Assembly: GCF_025195095.1 (NCBI RefSeq)
Contig: NZ_JANAVZ010000012.1
Coordinates: 1-60,538 of the forward strand
Source: Paracoccus maritimus
GTDB taxonomy: Bacteria; Pseudomonadota; Alphaproteobacteria; Rhodobacterales; Rhodobacteraceae
Direction: 5' to 3'
DNA length: 60,538 bases
Positions 25,471-33,913 of this stretch are shown here, in pieces. The stretch's first letter is position 1. Each line of letters opens with the position of its first letter. The position numbers and the translations under genes were made by a program. The notes below the pieces were generated by a model. The model saw only the letters and a program-made list of their open reading frames with translations. It did no database searches and had not been told where the DNA came from.

Positions 25471-25488
25471 GATATTTCACAGCATATC
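25471..25488. promoter_or_regulatory. Possible GntR operator
   Basis: The AT-rich gap between the GntR gene and the dehydratase gene holds GATAT (25471-25475) and ATATC (25484-25488) as an 8-base-spaced inverted repeat. It is short and could be chance; position rather than strength is the reason for listing it. Confidence 0.3.
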
Positions 25489-25534
25489 TATAAAGTCAAC
25501 GCGATTCGTTGGCGATTCGAGCGGAGGACACAGG

Positions 25535-26740
25535 GTGAAGATCACGGCGATAGAGACGCTGCGCACCGAGGAATTTTCGAATGTGCTGTGGGTCAGACTG
25601 CATACCGACGAAGGCAGCATCGGCCTTGGCGAGACGTTCTATGGTGCTGCGGCGGTCGAGGCGCATATCCACAACACCCTGGCCGTGCGCTTGTTGGGCA
25701 AGGACCCGACCCGGATCGAGGCGCTGAACCGCGCGATGGTCGATCTGCCGATGGCGCAAAGCTCGACCGGCGTCGAATACCGCGCGGCCTCGGCCATCGA
25801 CATCGCGCTGTGGGACCTGTTCGGCAAGATCACCGGCCAGCCGGTACACAACCTGCTGGGCGGGCTGAACTGCGACCGGCTGCGGATCTACAACACCTGC
25901 GCCGGCTATGGCTATGTGCGCAGCAACAATATCCGCCCGGTGGACACCTGGAATATCGGCCGCACAGAGGGTCCCTACGAAGATCTGAACGCCTTCATGA
26001 CCGATGCGGGCGCGCTGGCCGAAAACCTGCTGGAAAGCGGCATCACCGCGATGAAGATCTGGCCTTTCGATCCGCCGGCGCAGGAAAACCGCGGCATGTT
26101 CATCACCGCCGAACAGATGCGCACGGCGCTTGAGCCGTTCGAGAAGATCCGCAAGCGCGTCGGCGACAAGATGGACATCATGGTCGAGTTCCATTGCCTG
26201 TGGAACCTGCCGGCCGCCAAGCAGATCGCGCGCGCGCTGGAGCCTTATCAGCCGTTCTGGTACGAAGACCCGATCCGCATGAACAGCCCGCAAGCGTTGG
26301 AGGAATACGCCGCCTCGACCGATGTCTGGGTCTGCGCCAGCGAGACGCTTGGGTCGCGCTTTCCCTACAAGGACATGCTGGACCGGGGCGCGCTGCATGT
26401 CGCGATGGTCGATCTGTGCTGGACTGGTGGGCTGACCGAGGGTCGCAAGATCGCCGCGCTGGCCGACACCTATCACCGTCCCTTCGCGCCGCATGACTGC
26501 ACCGGCCCTGTCGGGTTCGTCGCCGCGATCCACGCCTCGTTCAGCCAGCCCAACACGCTGATCCAGGAATCTGTGCGCGCCTTCTATGACGGCTGGTATC
26601 GCGAACTGGTCACCGAAATGCCGGTGATCCGCGACGGCCACGCCCTGCCCATGCAGGGGCCGGGCCTGGGGACCGACCTGCTGCCCGCCGTCTATGAGCG
26701 CAGCGACCTGACCGTCCGCAAATCGGAGTTGAAGACATGA
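25535..26740 (+). CDS. Enolase-superfamily sugar-acid dehydratase (mandelate racemase/galactonate dehydratase subgroup)
   Basis: 401 residues with a GTG start (GCGGAGGAC upstream). N-terminal capping domain, then a barrel with the expected residues: GITAMKIWPFD (Lys position), MVEFHCLW (metal-ligand acid followed by His, comparable to the DxH of galactonate dehydratase), FWYEDPIRM (Glu), CASETLGSR (Glu), and APHDCTGPVGF (catalytic His). Family members remove water from aldonic acids to give 2-keto-3-deoxy acids. It overlaps the SDR gene by ATGA. The substrate is probably a six-carbon sugar acid, in keeping with gluconokinase nearby. Confidence 0.88.
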   Translation: MKITAIETLRTEEFSNVLWVRLHTDEGSIGLGETFYGAAAVEAHIHNTLAVRLLGKDPTRIEALNRAMVDLPMAQSSTGVEYRAASAIDIALWDLFGKITGQPVHNLLGGLNCDRLRIYNTCAGYGYVRSNNIRPVDTWNIGRTEGPYEDLNAFMTDAGALAENLLESGITAMKIWPFDPPAQENRGMFITAEQMRTALEPFEKIRKRVGDKMDIMVEFHCLWNLPAAKQIARALEPYQPFWYEDPIRMNSPQALEEYAASTDVWVCASETLGSRFPYKDMLDRGALHVAMVDLCWTGGLTEGRKIAALADTYHRPFAPHDCTGPVGFVAAIHASFSQPNTLIQESVRAFYDGWYRELVTEMPVIRDGHALPMQGPGLGTDLLPAVYERSDLTVRKSELKT

Positions 26741-27507
26741 CCACAAGAAACCTGTTCGACCTGACCGGCCGCACCGCCCTTGTCACCGGATCGACCCGTG
26801 GTCTGGGTCGCGCCATTGCCGAAGGCTTTGCCGCCGCGGGCGCCGCGTTGGTCATCAATGGCCGCGACCCTAACAAGACCGAGGCCGCCGCCCAAGAGAT
26901 GCGCGATGCGGGCATGACCGTGCGCGCCGCAGCCTTTGACGTCACCGACGAAAAGGCCGTCGAAGCCGTGTTCCGCGATCTGGATGCCGAAGGGATCGAG
27001 ATCGACATTCTGGTGAACAATGCCGGCATCCAGCATCGTCAGCCGATGGTCGAACTGGCGCTGGCCGACTGGCAAAGGGTGATCGACACCAATCTGACCA
27101 GCGCCTTCCTGCTGGGTCGCGAGGCGGCGAAACGGATGATCCCGCGCGGCCGCGGCAAGGTCATCAATATCGGATCACTGACCAGCGAACTGGCCCGCGC
27201 GACGGTCATTCCCTATACCGTCGCCAAGGGGGGCATCCGTCTGCTGACCAAGGGCATGGCCGCCGAATGGACGCCGCACGGCATTCAGGCCAACGCGATC
27301 GGGCCGGGCTACATGCTGACCGAGATGAACGAGGCGCTGACCTCGAACCCCGATTTCGATGCCTGGGTCAAGGGTCGCACCCCAGCCGGCCGCTGGGGCC
27401 GTCCGGATGAACTGGTCGGCACGGCGATCTATCTGGCCTCGGATGCCTCGAACTATGTCAGCGGCCAGTTGATCTTCGTTGACGGGGGGATGATCTCGGT
27501 CCTCTAG
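26737..27507 (+). CDS. SDR, gluconate 5-dehydrogenase-like
   Basis: 256 residues. TGSTRGLGRAIAEG cofactor loop, NGRDPNKTEA after strand 2 (NADP-type Arg), NNAGIQHRQPMVE, Ser in NIGSLTSELAR, YTVAKGG as YxxxK, and PDFDAWVKGRTPAGRWGRPDEL plus SNYVSGQLIFVDGG. These segments, especially the RTPAGRWG loop, resemble IdnO/gluconate 5-dehydrogenase, which interconverts gluconate and 5-ketogluconate. Co-translated with the dehydratase. Confidence 0.88.
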   Translation: MTTRNLFDLTGRTALVTGSTRGLGRAIAEGFAAAGAALVINGRDPNKTEAAAQEMRDAGMTVRAAAFDVTDEKAVEAVFRDLDAEGIEIDILVNNAGIQHRQPMVELALADWQRVIDTNLTSAFLLGREAAKRMIPRGRGKVINIGSLTSELARATVIPYTVAKGGIRLLTKGMAAEWTPHGIQANAIGPGYMLTEMNEALTSNPDFDAWVKGRTPAGRWGRPDELVGTAIYLASDASNYVSGQLIFVDGGMISVL

Positions 27508-27515
27508 GGGCCATA

Positions 27516-27546
27516 GGTTCGGATCCCTGCCTTCAGCATCCGAACC
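27516..27546. terminator. Bidirectional terminator-like hairpin between converging SDR and LysR genes
   Basis: GGTTCGGAT (27516-27524) pairs perfectly with ATCCGAACC (27538-27546) across a 13-base loop, just after the plus-strand SDR. A second hairpin, GCGCCTGG (27558-27565) with CCAGGCGC (27579-27586), spans the minus-strand LysR stop. Neither has a T-run. Confidence 0.5.
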
Positions 27547-27570
27547 GCCGCAGGCCCGCGCCTGGAAGGA

Positions 27571-28476
27571 TCAGGAATCCAGGCGCATGCCTGCCATCTC
27601 GCGGGCCAGTGCGTCGCACATCAGGCGTTTCGCGGGATCGATAGAGCTTGTGGCCGACACGAAGATCCCGACGCGGATGTTCGCAAGCATCTCCTGGATC
27701 AGGGGAATGAAGCGCAGTTGGCCGCTTTCGATGTCGTCGTGGAACCCGATCTTGGTATAAAGACCGATGCCGTGCCCGCTGAGGATCATCAGCTTCGCAA
27801 GCGAAAGCGTGTTCGTGAAGATGTGGGTGGACAAGGGCGTCACCAGCGTTGTGATCGCGTGATCGATGATCGAATTACCCCCCCGCGCGTCGATCGTGCG
27901 GACAAGCCTGTAGGTCGCGATATCTTCGATCGTCACACTGGTCCGGCCAGCCAGCGGGTGGTCGGGACGCAGAATGACGCCGAACGGGGCCGATTTCTCG
28001 GATAGCAGCCGGACGCCCGGCTGATCCGAAAAGGTGAAGGCGACGCCGACCTCAGCGGTGCCGCTGGCCACCGCATGCACCGCATCCTCGGGCTGCGAGG
28101 TGGTCACCGAGATCGAGATGTCCGGATAGACCTTTCCGAATTCGTTCATCGCGCGCGGCAGGCAACCCATCGTCATGGAATCGATCGTGTGGATGTTGAT
28201 ATGACCCGTTCGCAGGTCACGCATGTCGTCGATCAGGATTTTCGTCCGTTCGAAGTCATGCAGCACGGTGCGACAGTGCTCCAGAAGGATGGTGCCCACG
28301 GCCGTCAGCTCGACGCCCTCTGGCGTGCGGTCGAAGATGGAAACGCCCAACCTTTGTTCGACGCTGATGATCTTGCGATTGACGGACGTGGAAGACACGT
28401 TGAGCAGCTGCGCCGCCTTGCGGATCGACCGCTGTCGGGCAACCTCGTCAAAATACCTGAGAAAACTCGAATGCAT
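27571..28476 (-). CDS. LysR-family transcriptional regulator
   Basis: About 301 residues from ATG 28476; an in-frame upstream start at 28524 would add an atypical basic leader. N-terminal HTH: FLRYFDEVARQRSIRKAAQLLNVSSTSVNRKI-type pattern at residues 4-36, then EQRLGVSIFDRTPEGVELTAVG. The effector domain runs from ~90 (GHINIHTIDSM, GVAFTFSDQPGVRL). It is divergent from the NitT/TauT-type importer operon and is its most likely regulator. Confidence 0.92.
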   Translation of the reverse strand: MHSSFLRYFDEVARQRSIRKAAQLLNVSSTSVNRKIISVEQRLGVSIFDRTPEGVELTAVGTILLEHCRTVLHDFERTKILIDDMRDLRTGHINIHTIDSMTMGCLPRAMNEFGKVYPDISISVTTSQPEDAVHAVASGTAEVGVAFTFSDQPGVRLLSEKSAPFGVILRPDHPLAGRTSVTIEDIATYRLVRTIDARGGNSIIDHAITTLVTPLSTHIFTNTLSLAKLMILSGHGIGLYTKIGFHDDIESGQLRFIPLIQEMLANIRVGIFVSATSSIDPAKRLMCDALAREMAGMRLDS

Positions 28477-28502
28477 GCGGCCGCCTGCCGAAGGACAAAG
28501 GG

Positions 28503-28525
28503 GGTGGTGCGTTTTCCGCACCACC
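28503..28525. promoter_or_regulatory. Perfect hairpin/palindrome in the LysR-importer intergenic region
   Basis: GGTGGTGCG (28503-28511) and CGCACCACC (28517-28525) with a TTTTC loop, 27 bases upstream of the LysR start and about 100 before the importer's binding-protein gene. It could be a DNA operator or an RNA hairpin in the lysR leader. It is too compact for a usual T-N11-A LysR box. Confidence 0.5.
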
Positions 28526-28626
28526 GTTGGCAGAACTTTCTCCTACCTGCACCGCCCGCGCAACGGTAAAGTCATTTTAACAAGGTCGAAACAAGGGCCG
28601 CTTTCCCACCGACAGGAGAGACGCGA

Positions 28627-29664
28627 ATGACGCAAGATAAGATGACGCTTGACCGCCGCGGTCTGTTGCGCGGCATGACGGCCTTTGGGGCTGCCCTCGC
28701 CGGGACGCATATCGGTATCGAAAAAGCCTGGGCCGCCGATACCCATACCGTGAAGCTGCAGCTTGGCTGGCTGGCCGGGAACGGTATCCTGGGTGAACTG
28801 GCCGCCGACGCGAATGGATATTTCGCGGAAGAAGGGCTGTCACTTGAGGTCGTGGCCGGCGGTCCGAACGTGGATGGCGTGGCCTCGGTCGCGTCGGGTC
28901 GGGCACAGATCGGTTCGATCAGTTCCAGCCCGTCGCTGATGCTGGCAAGATCGCAGGGACTGCCCATCAAGTGCATCGCCGCCGGATATCAGCAGCATCC
29001 GTTCACCTATTTCTCGCTTGAGAAGAACCCGGTGCGTCAGCCGAAAGACCTGATCGGCAAGACCGTGGCAACCAACGGGACCGCCAGGATCCTGTTGCAG
29101 GCACTGCTGGCGGCCAATGACATTCCCGAAGATCAGGTCGAGGTGCTGGTGATGGGGGCCGACATGACGCCCCTGCTGACCGGACAGGCCGACGTGGTGA
29201 CCGGCTGGAAAACGAATGTCGGCGCGCTGTCGGTCCTGGGACCGGATCGGGTCGACATGAGCCTGTGGGACGCCGGGATCAGGCTTTACGCCAATCCCTA
29301 TTACGTCAACGACAGCGCGCTGACCGATCACCCCGACCAGGTCCGCGGCATGCTGCGGGCCATCGCACGCGGCTGGGGCTGGGTGCATGACAACCCCCAG
29401 GAAGCGGTCGATATCCTTGTCTCGCGCTATCCCAATCTGGACCGCGAATCCGAATTGGCGGCGGTGGACGCCGTCGTCAAATACAGCTTCGACGAGAACA
29501 CACGCCAGAACGGCTGGGGTACCATGACGCCCGATAACTGGCAGGACCAGATCGACATTTATGACCGACTGGGCCAGTTCGAAGGCGGGGCGCCGCAGGT
29601 CGACGACATCATGACGCTGTCGGTGCTGGATGAAATCGCCGCATCGCGGCCGGTCTACGGGTGA
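28627..29664 (+). CDS. NitT/TauT-type ABC importer binding protein, Tat-exported
   Basis: 345 residues. The N-terminus has a twin-arginine motif, DRRGLLRG, and a hydrophobic stretch ending AWAAD, so export is probably by Tat. The fold is SsuA/TauA/ThiY-like: VKLQLGWLAGNGILGELAADA, NGYFAEEGLSLEVVAGGPNV, VASVASGRAQIGSIS, LIGKTVATNGTARILLQAL, LTGQADVVTGW. Such proteins bind small anionic or heterocyclic solutes (sulfonates, taurine, nitrate, pyrimidine precursors). GACAGGAGAG precedes ATG. It is the first gene of the run reaching 37380. Confidence 0.9.
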   Translation: MTQDKMTLDRRGLLRGMTAFGAALAGTHIGIEKAWAADTHTVKLQLGWLAGNGILGELAADANGYFAEEGLSLEVVAGGPNVDGVASVASGRAQIGSISSSPSLMLARSQGLPIKCIAAGYQQHPFTYFSLEKNPVRQPKDLIGKTVATNGTARILLQALLAANDIPEDQVEVLVMGADMTPLLTGQADVVTGWKTNVGALSVLGPDRVDMSLWDAGIRLYANPYYVNDSALTDHPDQVRGMLRAIARGWGWVHDNPQEAVDILVSRYPNLDRESELAAVDAVVKYSFDENTRQNGWGTMTPDNWQDQIDIYDRLGQFEGGAPQVDDIMTLSVLDEIAASRPVYG

Positions 29665-30485
29665 TGGGCATGATGGAATCGAAAGCCACGCTGACGGGGC
29701 AGCCGATCGACGCGCTGCCCGCCGAAATCCCGGCCGCCGCGCTGAAGGCCGCCACGGTCCGCTTTGGCACCTACACCGCCATCGAAGAGCTTGATCTGCA
29801 GATCGAGGCCGGTGCCTTCTACACCATTCTGGGTCCCTCGGGCTGCGGCAAATCGACGATGCTGCGGCTGGTCTCGGACTTGATCCCTGCGGCGGGCGGC
29901 GATGTGTCAATCTTCGGGAAGACGACCGAACAGGCGCGTCTTGCCCGCGAATTCGCCTTCGTCTTCCAGGATGCGGCACTGCTGCCCTGGCGATCGGCGC
30001 TGAAGAATGTCGAATTGCCGCTAGAGATCGGACGCAAGCGGAATGTCGAGATCCCTGTCGGGCCGCGCAGCCCGCGGGAATTGCTGGAACTGGTCGGCCT
30101 GAAGGGGCGCGAAAACGCGCTGCCCCATGAATTGTCGGGCGGCATGCGTCAGCGCGTCGCGATCGCAAGGGCGCTGCTGTGCCAGCCGAAACTGTTGCTG
30201 ATGGACGAACCCTTCGGCGCGCTGGACGAGATGACGCGCGACCGGCTGAACCTTCAGTTGCTGGATATCTGGCGCGAGACCGGCACGACCATCCTGTTCG
30301 TCACGCATTCGATCTCCGAGGCCGTGTTCCTTGGGCAGAAGGTCATCATGCTGCGCGCCAATCCCGGCCGCCTGCGCGAGATCGTCGATATCGACCTGCC
30401 CGAACCGCGCCAGATGAAACTGCGCGACACCCCCGAATTCAACCGCTACTGCGGCTATCTTCGCGAACTTCTGGAGACCTGCTGA
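29664..30485 (+). CDS. NitT/TauT-type ABC importer ATPase
   Basis: About 273 residues. Walker A LGPSGCGKST, signature LSGGMRQRVAIARAL, Walker B LLLMDEPFGALDE, switch His in FVTHSISEA. ATG 29664 shares bases with the binding-protein stop (TGATG); a GTG one codon earlier or ATGs a few codons later are alternatives. This is the SsuB/TauB-type subunit and pairs with the permease that follows at a TGATG junction. Confidence 0.93.
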   Translation: MGMMESKATLTGQPIDALPAEIPAAALKAATVRFGTYTAIEELDLQIEAGAFYTILGPSGCGKSTMLRLVSDLIPAAGGDVSIFGKTTEQARLAREFAFVFQDAALLPWRSALKNVELPLEIGRKRNVEIPVGPRSPRELLELVGLKGRENALPHELSGGMRQRVAIARALLCQPKLLLMDEPFGALDEMTRDRLNLQLLDIWRETGTTILFVTHSISEAVFLGQKVIMLRANPGRLREIVDIDLPEPRQMKLRDTPEFNRYCGYLRELLETC

Positions 30486-31288
30486 TGGCTGTCGCCGAGA
30501 CAATCGACATCGTCGATCCCGAAATCCAGGCTCGCAACGCCGCCCGGAAACAGAAGCTGATGTCAGCGGTCGTACCGCTGGCGACGGCGGCGGGTCTTGT
30601 CGCCTTGTGGCAACTGGGCGTGAAGGGGTTCGGCGTTCCGACCTATATCGCGCCTGCCCCCTCGGACGTCGCCGCGACCTTCGTCGAGAAATTCCCGCTG
30701 CTGATGCAGAATTTCTGGCCCACATTCATCGAAAGCGTGGCCGGCTTCGCGGTCGGCAACCTGGCCGCGATCCTGATCGCCGTGGCCTTCGTTCATTCCC
30801 GCAATGTCGAACGGGCGTTCTTTCCCATCGCGGTCTTCGTGAACACGATCCCGATCCTGGCGATCGCCCCGATCCTGGTGCTGATCTTCGGACCCGGCAT
30901 GACCGCGAAGGTGGTGATCGCGGCCCTGATCTGCTTCTTCCCGACCTTGGTCAACATGGTGCGGGGCCTGCAATCGGTCAGCCCGCAGACGCTGGAACTG
31001 GCGCGGATCCTGTCGGCATCGAAAACCGAGGTGTTCTGGAAGATGCGCCTGCCATCCTCACTGCCGTTCCTGTTCTCGGCACTGAAGATCTCGGCGACGA
31101 CCTCGGTCATCGGCGCCATCGTCGGCGAATGGGTCGGCGCGGATCTGGGACTGGGGGCGCTGATCATCGATGCGACCTTCAACTTCAATTCGCCGCTGCT
31201 TTACGCGACCGTGCTGATGTCTTCGGGCCTGTCGGTCCTGATGTTCACGCTGGTCTCGCTGGCCGAACGCCGGATCGTTCGCTGGTAG
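30485..31288 (+). CDS. NitT/TauT-type ABC importer permease
   Basis: 267 residues from ATG 30485, which shares its A with the ATPase stop. Six membrane segments and the EAA loop FPTLVNMVRGLQSVSPQTLELARIL-type segment, ending IVGEWVGADLGLGALIIDA. This matches SsuC/TauC-like permeases. A 7-bp-stem hairpin (31319-31325 with 31341-31347) lies in the following 78-base gap. Confidence 0.92.
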   Translation: MAVAETIDIVDPEIQARNAARKQKLMSAVVPLATAAGLVALWQLGVKGFGVPTYIAPAPSDVAATFVEKFPLLMQNFWPTFIESVAGFAVGNLAAILIAVAFVHSRNVERAFFPIAVFVNTIPILAIAPILVLIFGPGMTAKVVIAALICFFPTLVNMVRGLQSVSPQTLELARILSASKTEVFWKMRLPSSLPFLFSALKISATTSVIGAIVGEWVGADLGLGALIIDATFNFNSPLLYATVLMSSGLSVLMFTLVSLAERRIVRW

Positions 31289-31318
31289 CCTAAAGGCCTT
31301 CAAGCAAAAGAGAAATCG

Positions 31319-31347
31319 ACGCCGCAGGCATGGACCCGCCGCGGCGT
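31319..31347 (+). promoter_or_regulatory. Leader hairpin before the FAD oxidoreductase gene
   Basis: ACGCCGC (31319-31325) pairs with GCGGCGT (31341-31347), loop 15 bases, ending four bases before the AGGAGGAG ribosome site of the FAD gene. It could tune expression of the enzyme genes relative to the transporter genes. Confidence 0.35.
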
Positions 31348-31366
31348 GACAGGAGGAGTTTGTCCA

Positions 31367-32731
31367 ATGACCGAACGCAACAAGGACTTCATCGACAGCC
31401 GCGCAGAACAGGTTCCCGTCGTGTCGGACACCGATGTGGTGGTGATCGGGGCGGGACCCGCAGGCCTGTCGGCCGCCGTTTCGGCCGCACGGAACGGTGC
31501 GCGGGTGACGCTGGTCGAACGCTATCACCATCTGGGCGGCATGGCCTCGGGCGGGATGGTTTTGGTGCTGGACGACATGGTCAATGCCGGCACCGAGATC
31601 GTCACGACCGGCATCGTCAGCGAATTCGTGGACCGGATGCAGCGTCAGGACGGTGCCGTCTTTCCGCCGCCCGAGGACTGCCTGACGAATTGGGAAATGT
31701 GGCAGAAATGGTCGCGTTGGGGATGCATCGACTTTCACAAGCAGGGCATGCCGCAACCGATCATCCATGCCGTCGCCTTCGATCCCGATGCGTGGAAGCG
31801 CGTCAGCCTGGATCTGGTTCAGGAAGCGAAGATCGAACTGCGCACACATAGCTGGTTCTCGGAGGCGCTGGTCGAGGGCAGCCGGGTCACGGGCGTGATC
31901 GTGCAGACCAAGCTGGGTCGTCAGGCGATCCGGGCGCGTATGGTCATCGACGCATCGGGTGATCTGGACGTCGCTTCCTCTTCCGGCGCCTCGTTCGCCA
32001 CAGGACAGTTCATCGTCACCACCGTCTTCCGGCTGATGGATGTCGATACCGCCAAGGCCGAGGCGTTCGAATACCAGAACCCCGAGGCATACAAGGCGCT
32101 GGACCGTCAGGCCCGCCGCGTCATCGGAGGGGCCTGGGGCATGTGGTGGCTGAAAACCCCGCTGCCGGGTGTTGTATGGTGCAACTGCCCGCACATGCCG
32201 GGCTATGACGGGATGTCGCCCGAACACATGGTCGAGGCCGAATTCGAAGGCCGCCGCCGCATGATGGCGCTGCTGGATTTTGCCCGCGCCAATCTGCCGG
32301 GATTCGAGAACGCCAGGATGCTGGGGGCGGCCGAACAGATGGGGATCCGTCAGACGCGGCTGCTGCAGGGTGAATATATCGTCACCAAGGACGACGTGAA
32401 GAAACGCCGCCATTTCGCGGACTCGGTCTGCCGGGGTCGCGACTACTACACGCCCTATCGTGCGCTGCTGCCCAAGGGCATCGACAACCTGATCGTCGCG
32501 GGCCGTCACTATTCGGTCGAGAGCGAGGCGCAAAAGCAATCGCGCGAGATTCCCCCCTGCATGGCCCAGGGCGAGGCTGCCGGCGTCGCCGTCGCCAAGG
32601 CGCTGCAGGCCGATTGCGCGCTGCGGGACGTCGATGTGACGGCGATCCAGAAACAGATGCGCGCGCAGGGCGCCGATCCCGGCGACGTGCCATCGGCCAA
32701 CGCCCTGATCGAAGAAACCGCCGCAGCGTAA
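31367..32731 (+). CDS. FAD-dependent oxidoreductase (PF12831-like)
   Basis: 454 residues from ATG 31367 (AGGAGGAG eight bases upstream). Dinucleotide fold VVVIGAGPAGLSAAVSAARNG followed by LVERYHHLGGMASGGMV; a large middle domain; then the characteristic GIRQTRLLQGEYIVTKDDV segment and IDNLIVAGRHYSVESEAQ with IPPCMAQGEAAGVAVA near the C-terminus. The family oxidises varied organic acids, and the electron acceptor is often not known. A ferredoxin gene in the same operon could take the electrons. No signal peptide, so probably cytoplasmic. Confidence 0.88.
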   Translation: MTERNKDFIDSRAEQVPVVSDTDVVVIGAGPAGLSAAVSAARNGARVTLVERYHHLGGMASGGMVLVLDDMVNAGTEIVTTGIVSEFVDRMQRQDGAVFPPPEDCLTNWEMWQKWSRWGCIDFHKQGMPQPIIHAVAFDPDAWKRVSLDLVQEAKIELRTHSWFSEALVEGSRVTGVIVQTKLGRQAIRARMVIDASGDLDVASSSGASFATGQFIVTTVFRLMDVDTAKAEAFEYQNPEAYKALDRQARRVIGGAWGMWWLKTPLPGVVWCNCPHMPGYDGMSPEHMVEAEFEGRRRMMALLDFARANLPGFENARMLGAAEQMGIRQTRLLQGEYIVTKDDVKKRRHFADSVCRGRDYYTPYRALLPKGIDNLIVAGRHYSVESEAQKQSREIPPCMAQGEAAGVAVAKALQADCALRDVDVTAIQKQMRAQGADPGDVPSANALIEETAAA

Positions 32732-32743
32732 GGAGAAGACATC

Positions 32744-33913
32744 ATGACCAAACAGGCACTTCCTTTGGAAGGCGTTCGCGTCCTTGACTTCACCCAAGTG
32801 ATGATGGGCCCCTGCGCGACGCAGATGCTGGCCGATTTCGGTGCGGATGTGATCAAGATCGAACGCCCCGGCGAGGGCGATCTGTCGCGGAACTTCTTCG
32901 GCGAACCCAGCGAAGAGGCGATGAACAACGCCGTCTTCGCCTCGCTGAACCGCAACAAGCGATCGGTCGAGATCAACACCAAGTCCCAGACGGGGCGCCA
33001 GATGATCTACGATCTGGTCGCGCACTCCGACGTGGTGGTGGACAATTTCCGCGCCGGGGTGATGAAGCGACTGGGCTTTGATCATGACACGCTGAAGAAG
33101 ATCAATCCGCGCATCATCTGCGCCTCGGGCACCGGCTTCGGTGAGGTTGGTCCCTATGCGCACAAGGGCGGGCAGGATGTTCTGGCGCAGGCGATGACCG
33201 GGGTCATGGAAAAGACCCAGGATCCTGCGGTTCCCAAGTCCATCTATCCGACAACCTTGTGCGACTATACGGCCGGAATGCACCTTGTTCAGGGCATTCT
33301 CGCGGCGCTGCTGGCGCGCGAGAAGACCGGGCGCGGCCAGAAGGTCGGGGTCTCGCTGTATGATTCCATGATCGCCATGCAGATGCAGGAGGCCGCGCAA
33401 TGGTCCAAGCATCGCGAGGTGCTGAACTGGGCCGCCATGCCGCTGACCGGCGTCTTCGACACGACCGACGGCGCGGTTGTCGTGGTCGGTGCGTTCAAGC
33501 CGCATCCACTGCGCGACATCTGTGCCGCGCTGCAGATCGAGGATCTGTCGCCCGACTACCCCAACCTGGCGGCGCAGCGCGCCAACAAGCCGTATCTGCA
33601 AGGACGCTTTCGCGACGCCTTTGCCACCAACACCACCGCCCACTGGATCGAGCGGCTGGAACAGCAGGATCTGTTGTGCGCACCGGTCCGGTCACTGGGT
33701 GAGGCCTTGGCTGATGACCAGACCGCTGCGAACGGGATGCTTGTCGATATCGACCATCCCATCCTGGGCAAGATCACGCTGGTCGGATCGCCCGTCCATC
33801 TCAGCGAGGCGCCGGTGATGGTGCGCCACACCCCGCCACGGCTGGGACAGCACACCGACGAGGTGATCCGCGAATTCGGCCTAGATGCCGTCGCGCGGAA
33901 GGAGGCGGTATGA
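32744..33913 (+). CDS. Class III CoA-transferase (CaiB/BaiF/Frc family)
   Basis: 389 residues. N-terminal VRVLDFTQVMMGPCATQMLADFG and VIKIERPGEGD, SLNRNKRSVEIN, the catalytic Asp in TTLCDYTAGMHLVQGILAAL, and the C-terminal linker segment. Enzymes of this family move CoA between carboxylic acids (formyl-CoA, carnitinyl-CoA, mesaconyl-CoA and others). Here it would activate the imported or oxidised acid as its CoA ester for the enoyl-CoA hydratase, which overlaps by four bases. Confidence 0.93.
   Translation: MTKQALPLEGVRVLDFTQVMMGPCATQMLADFGADVIKIERPGEGDLSRNFFGEPSEEAMNNAVFASLNRNKRSVEINTKSQTGRQMIYDLVAHSDVVVDNFRAGVMKRLGFDHDTLKKINPRIICASGTGFGEVGPYAHKGGQDVLAQAMTGVMEKTQDPAVPKSIYPTTLCDYTAGMHLVQGILAALLAREKTGRGQKVGVSLYDSMIAMQMQEAAQWSKHREVLNWAAMPLTGVFDTTDGAVVVVGAFKPHPLRDICAALQIEDLSPDYPNLAAQRANKPYLQGRFRDAFATNTTAHWIERLEQQDLLCAPVRSLGEALADDQTAANGMLVDIDHPILGKITLVGSPVHLSEAPVMVRHTPPRLGQHTDEVIREFGLDAVARKEAV

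Noticed and set aside
31058..33643. 861-residue minus-strand ORF
   Set aside because: Antisense to the permease, FAD oxidoreductase and CoA-transferase genes, which carry clear motifs.
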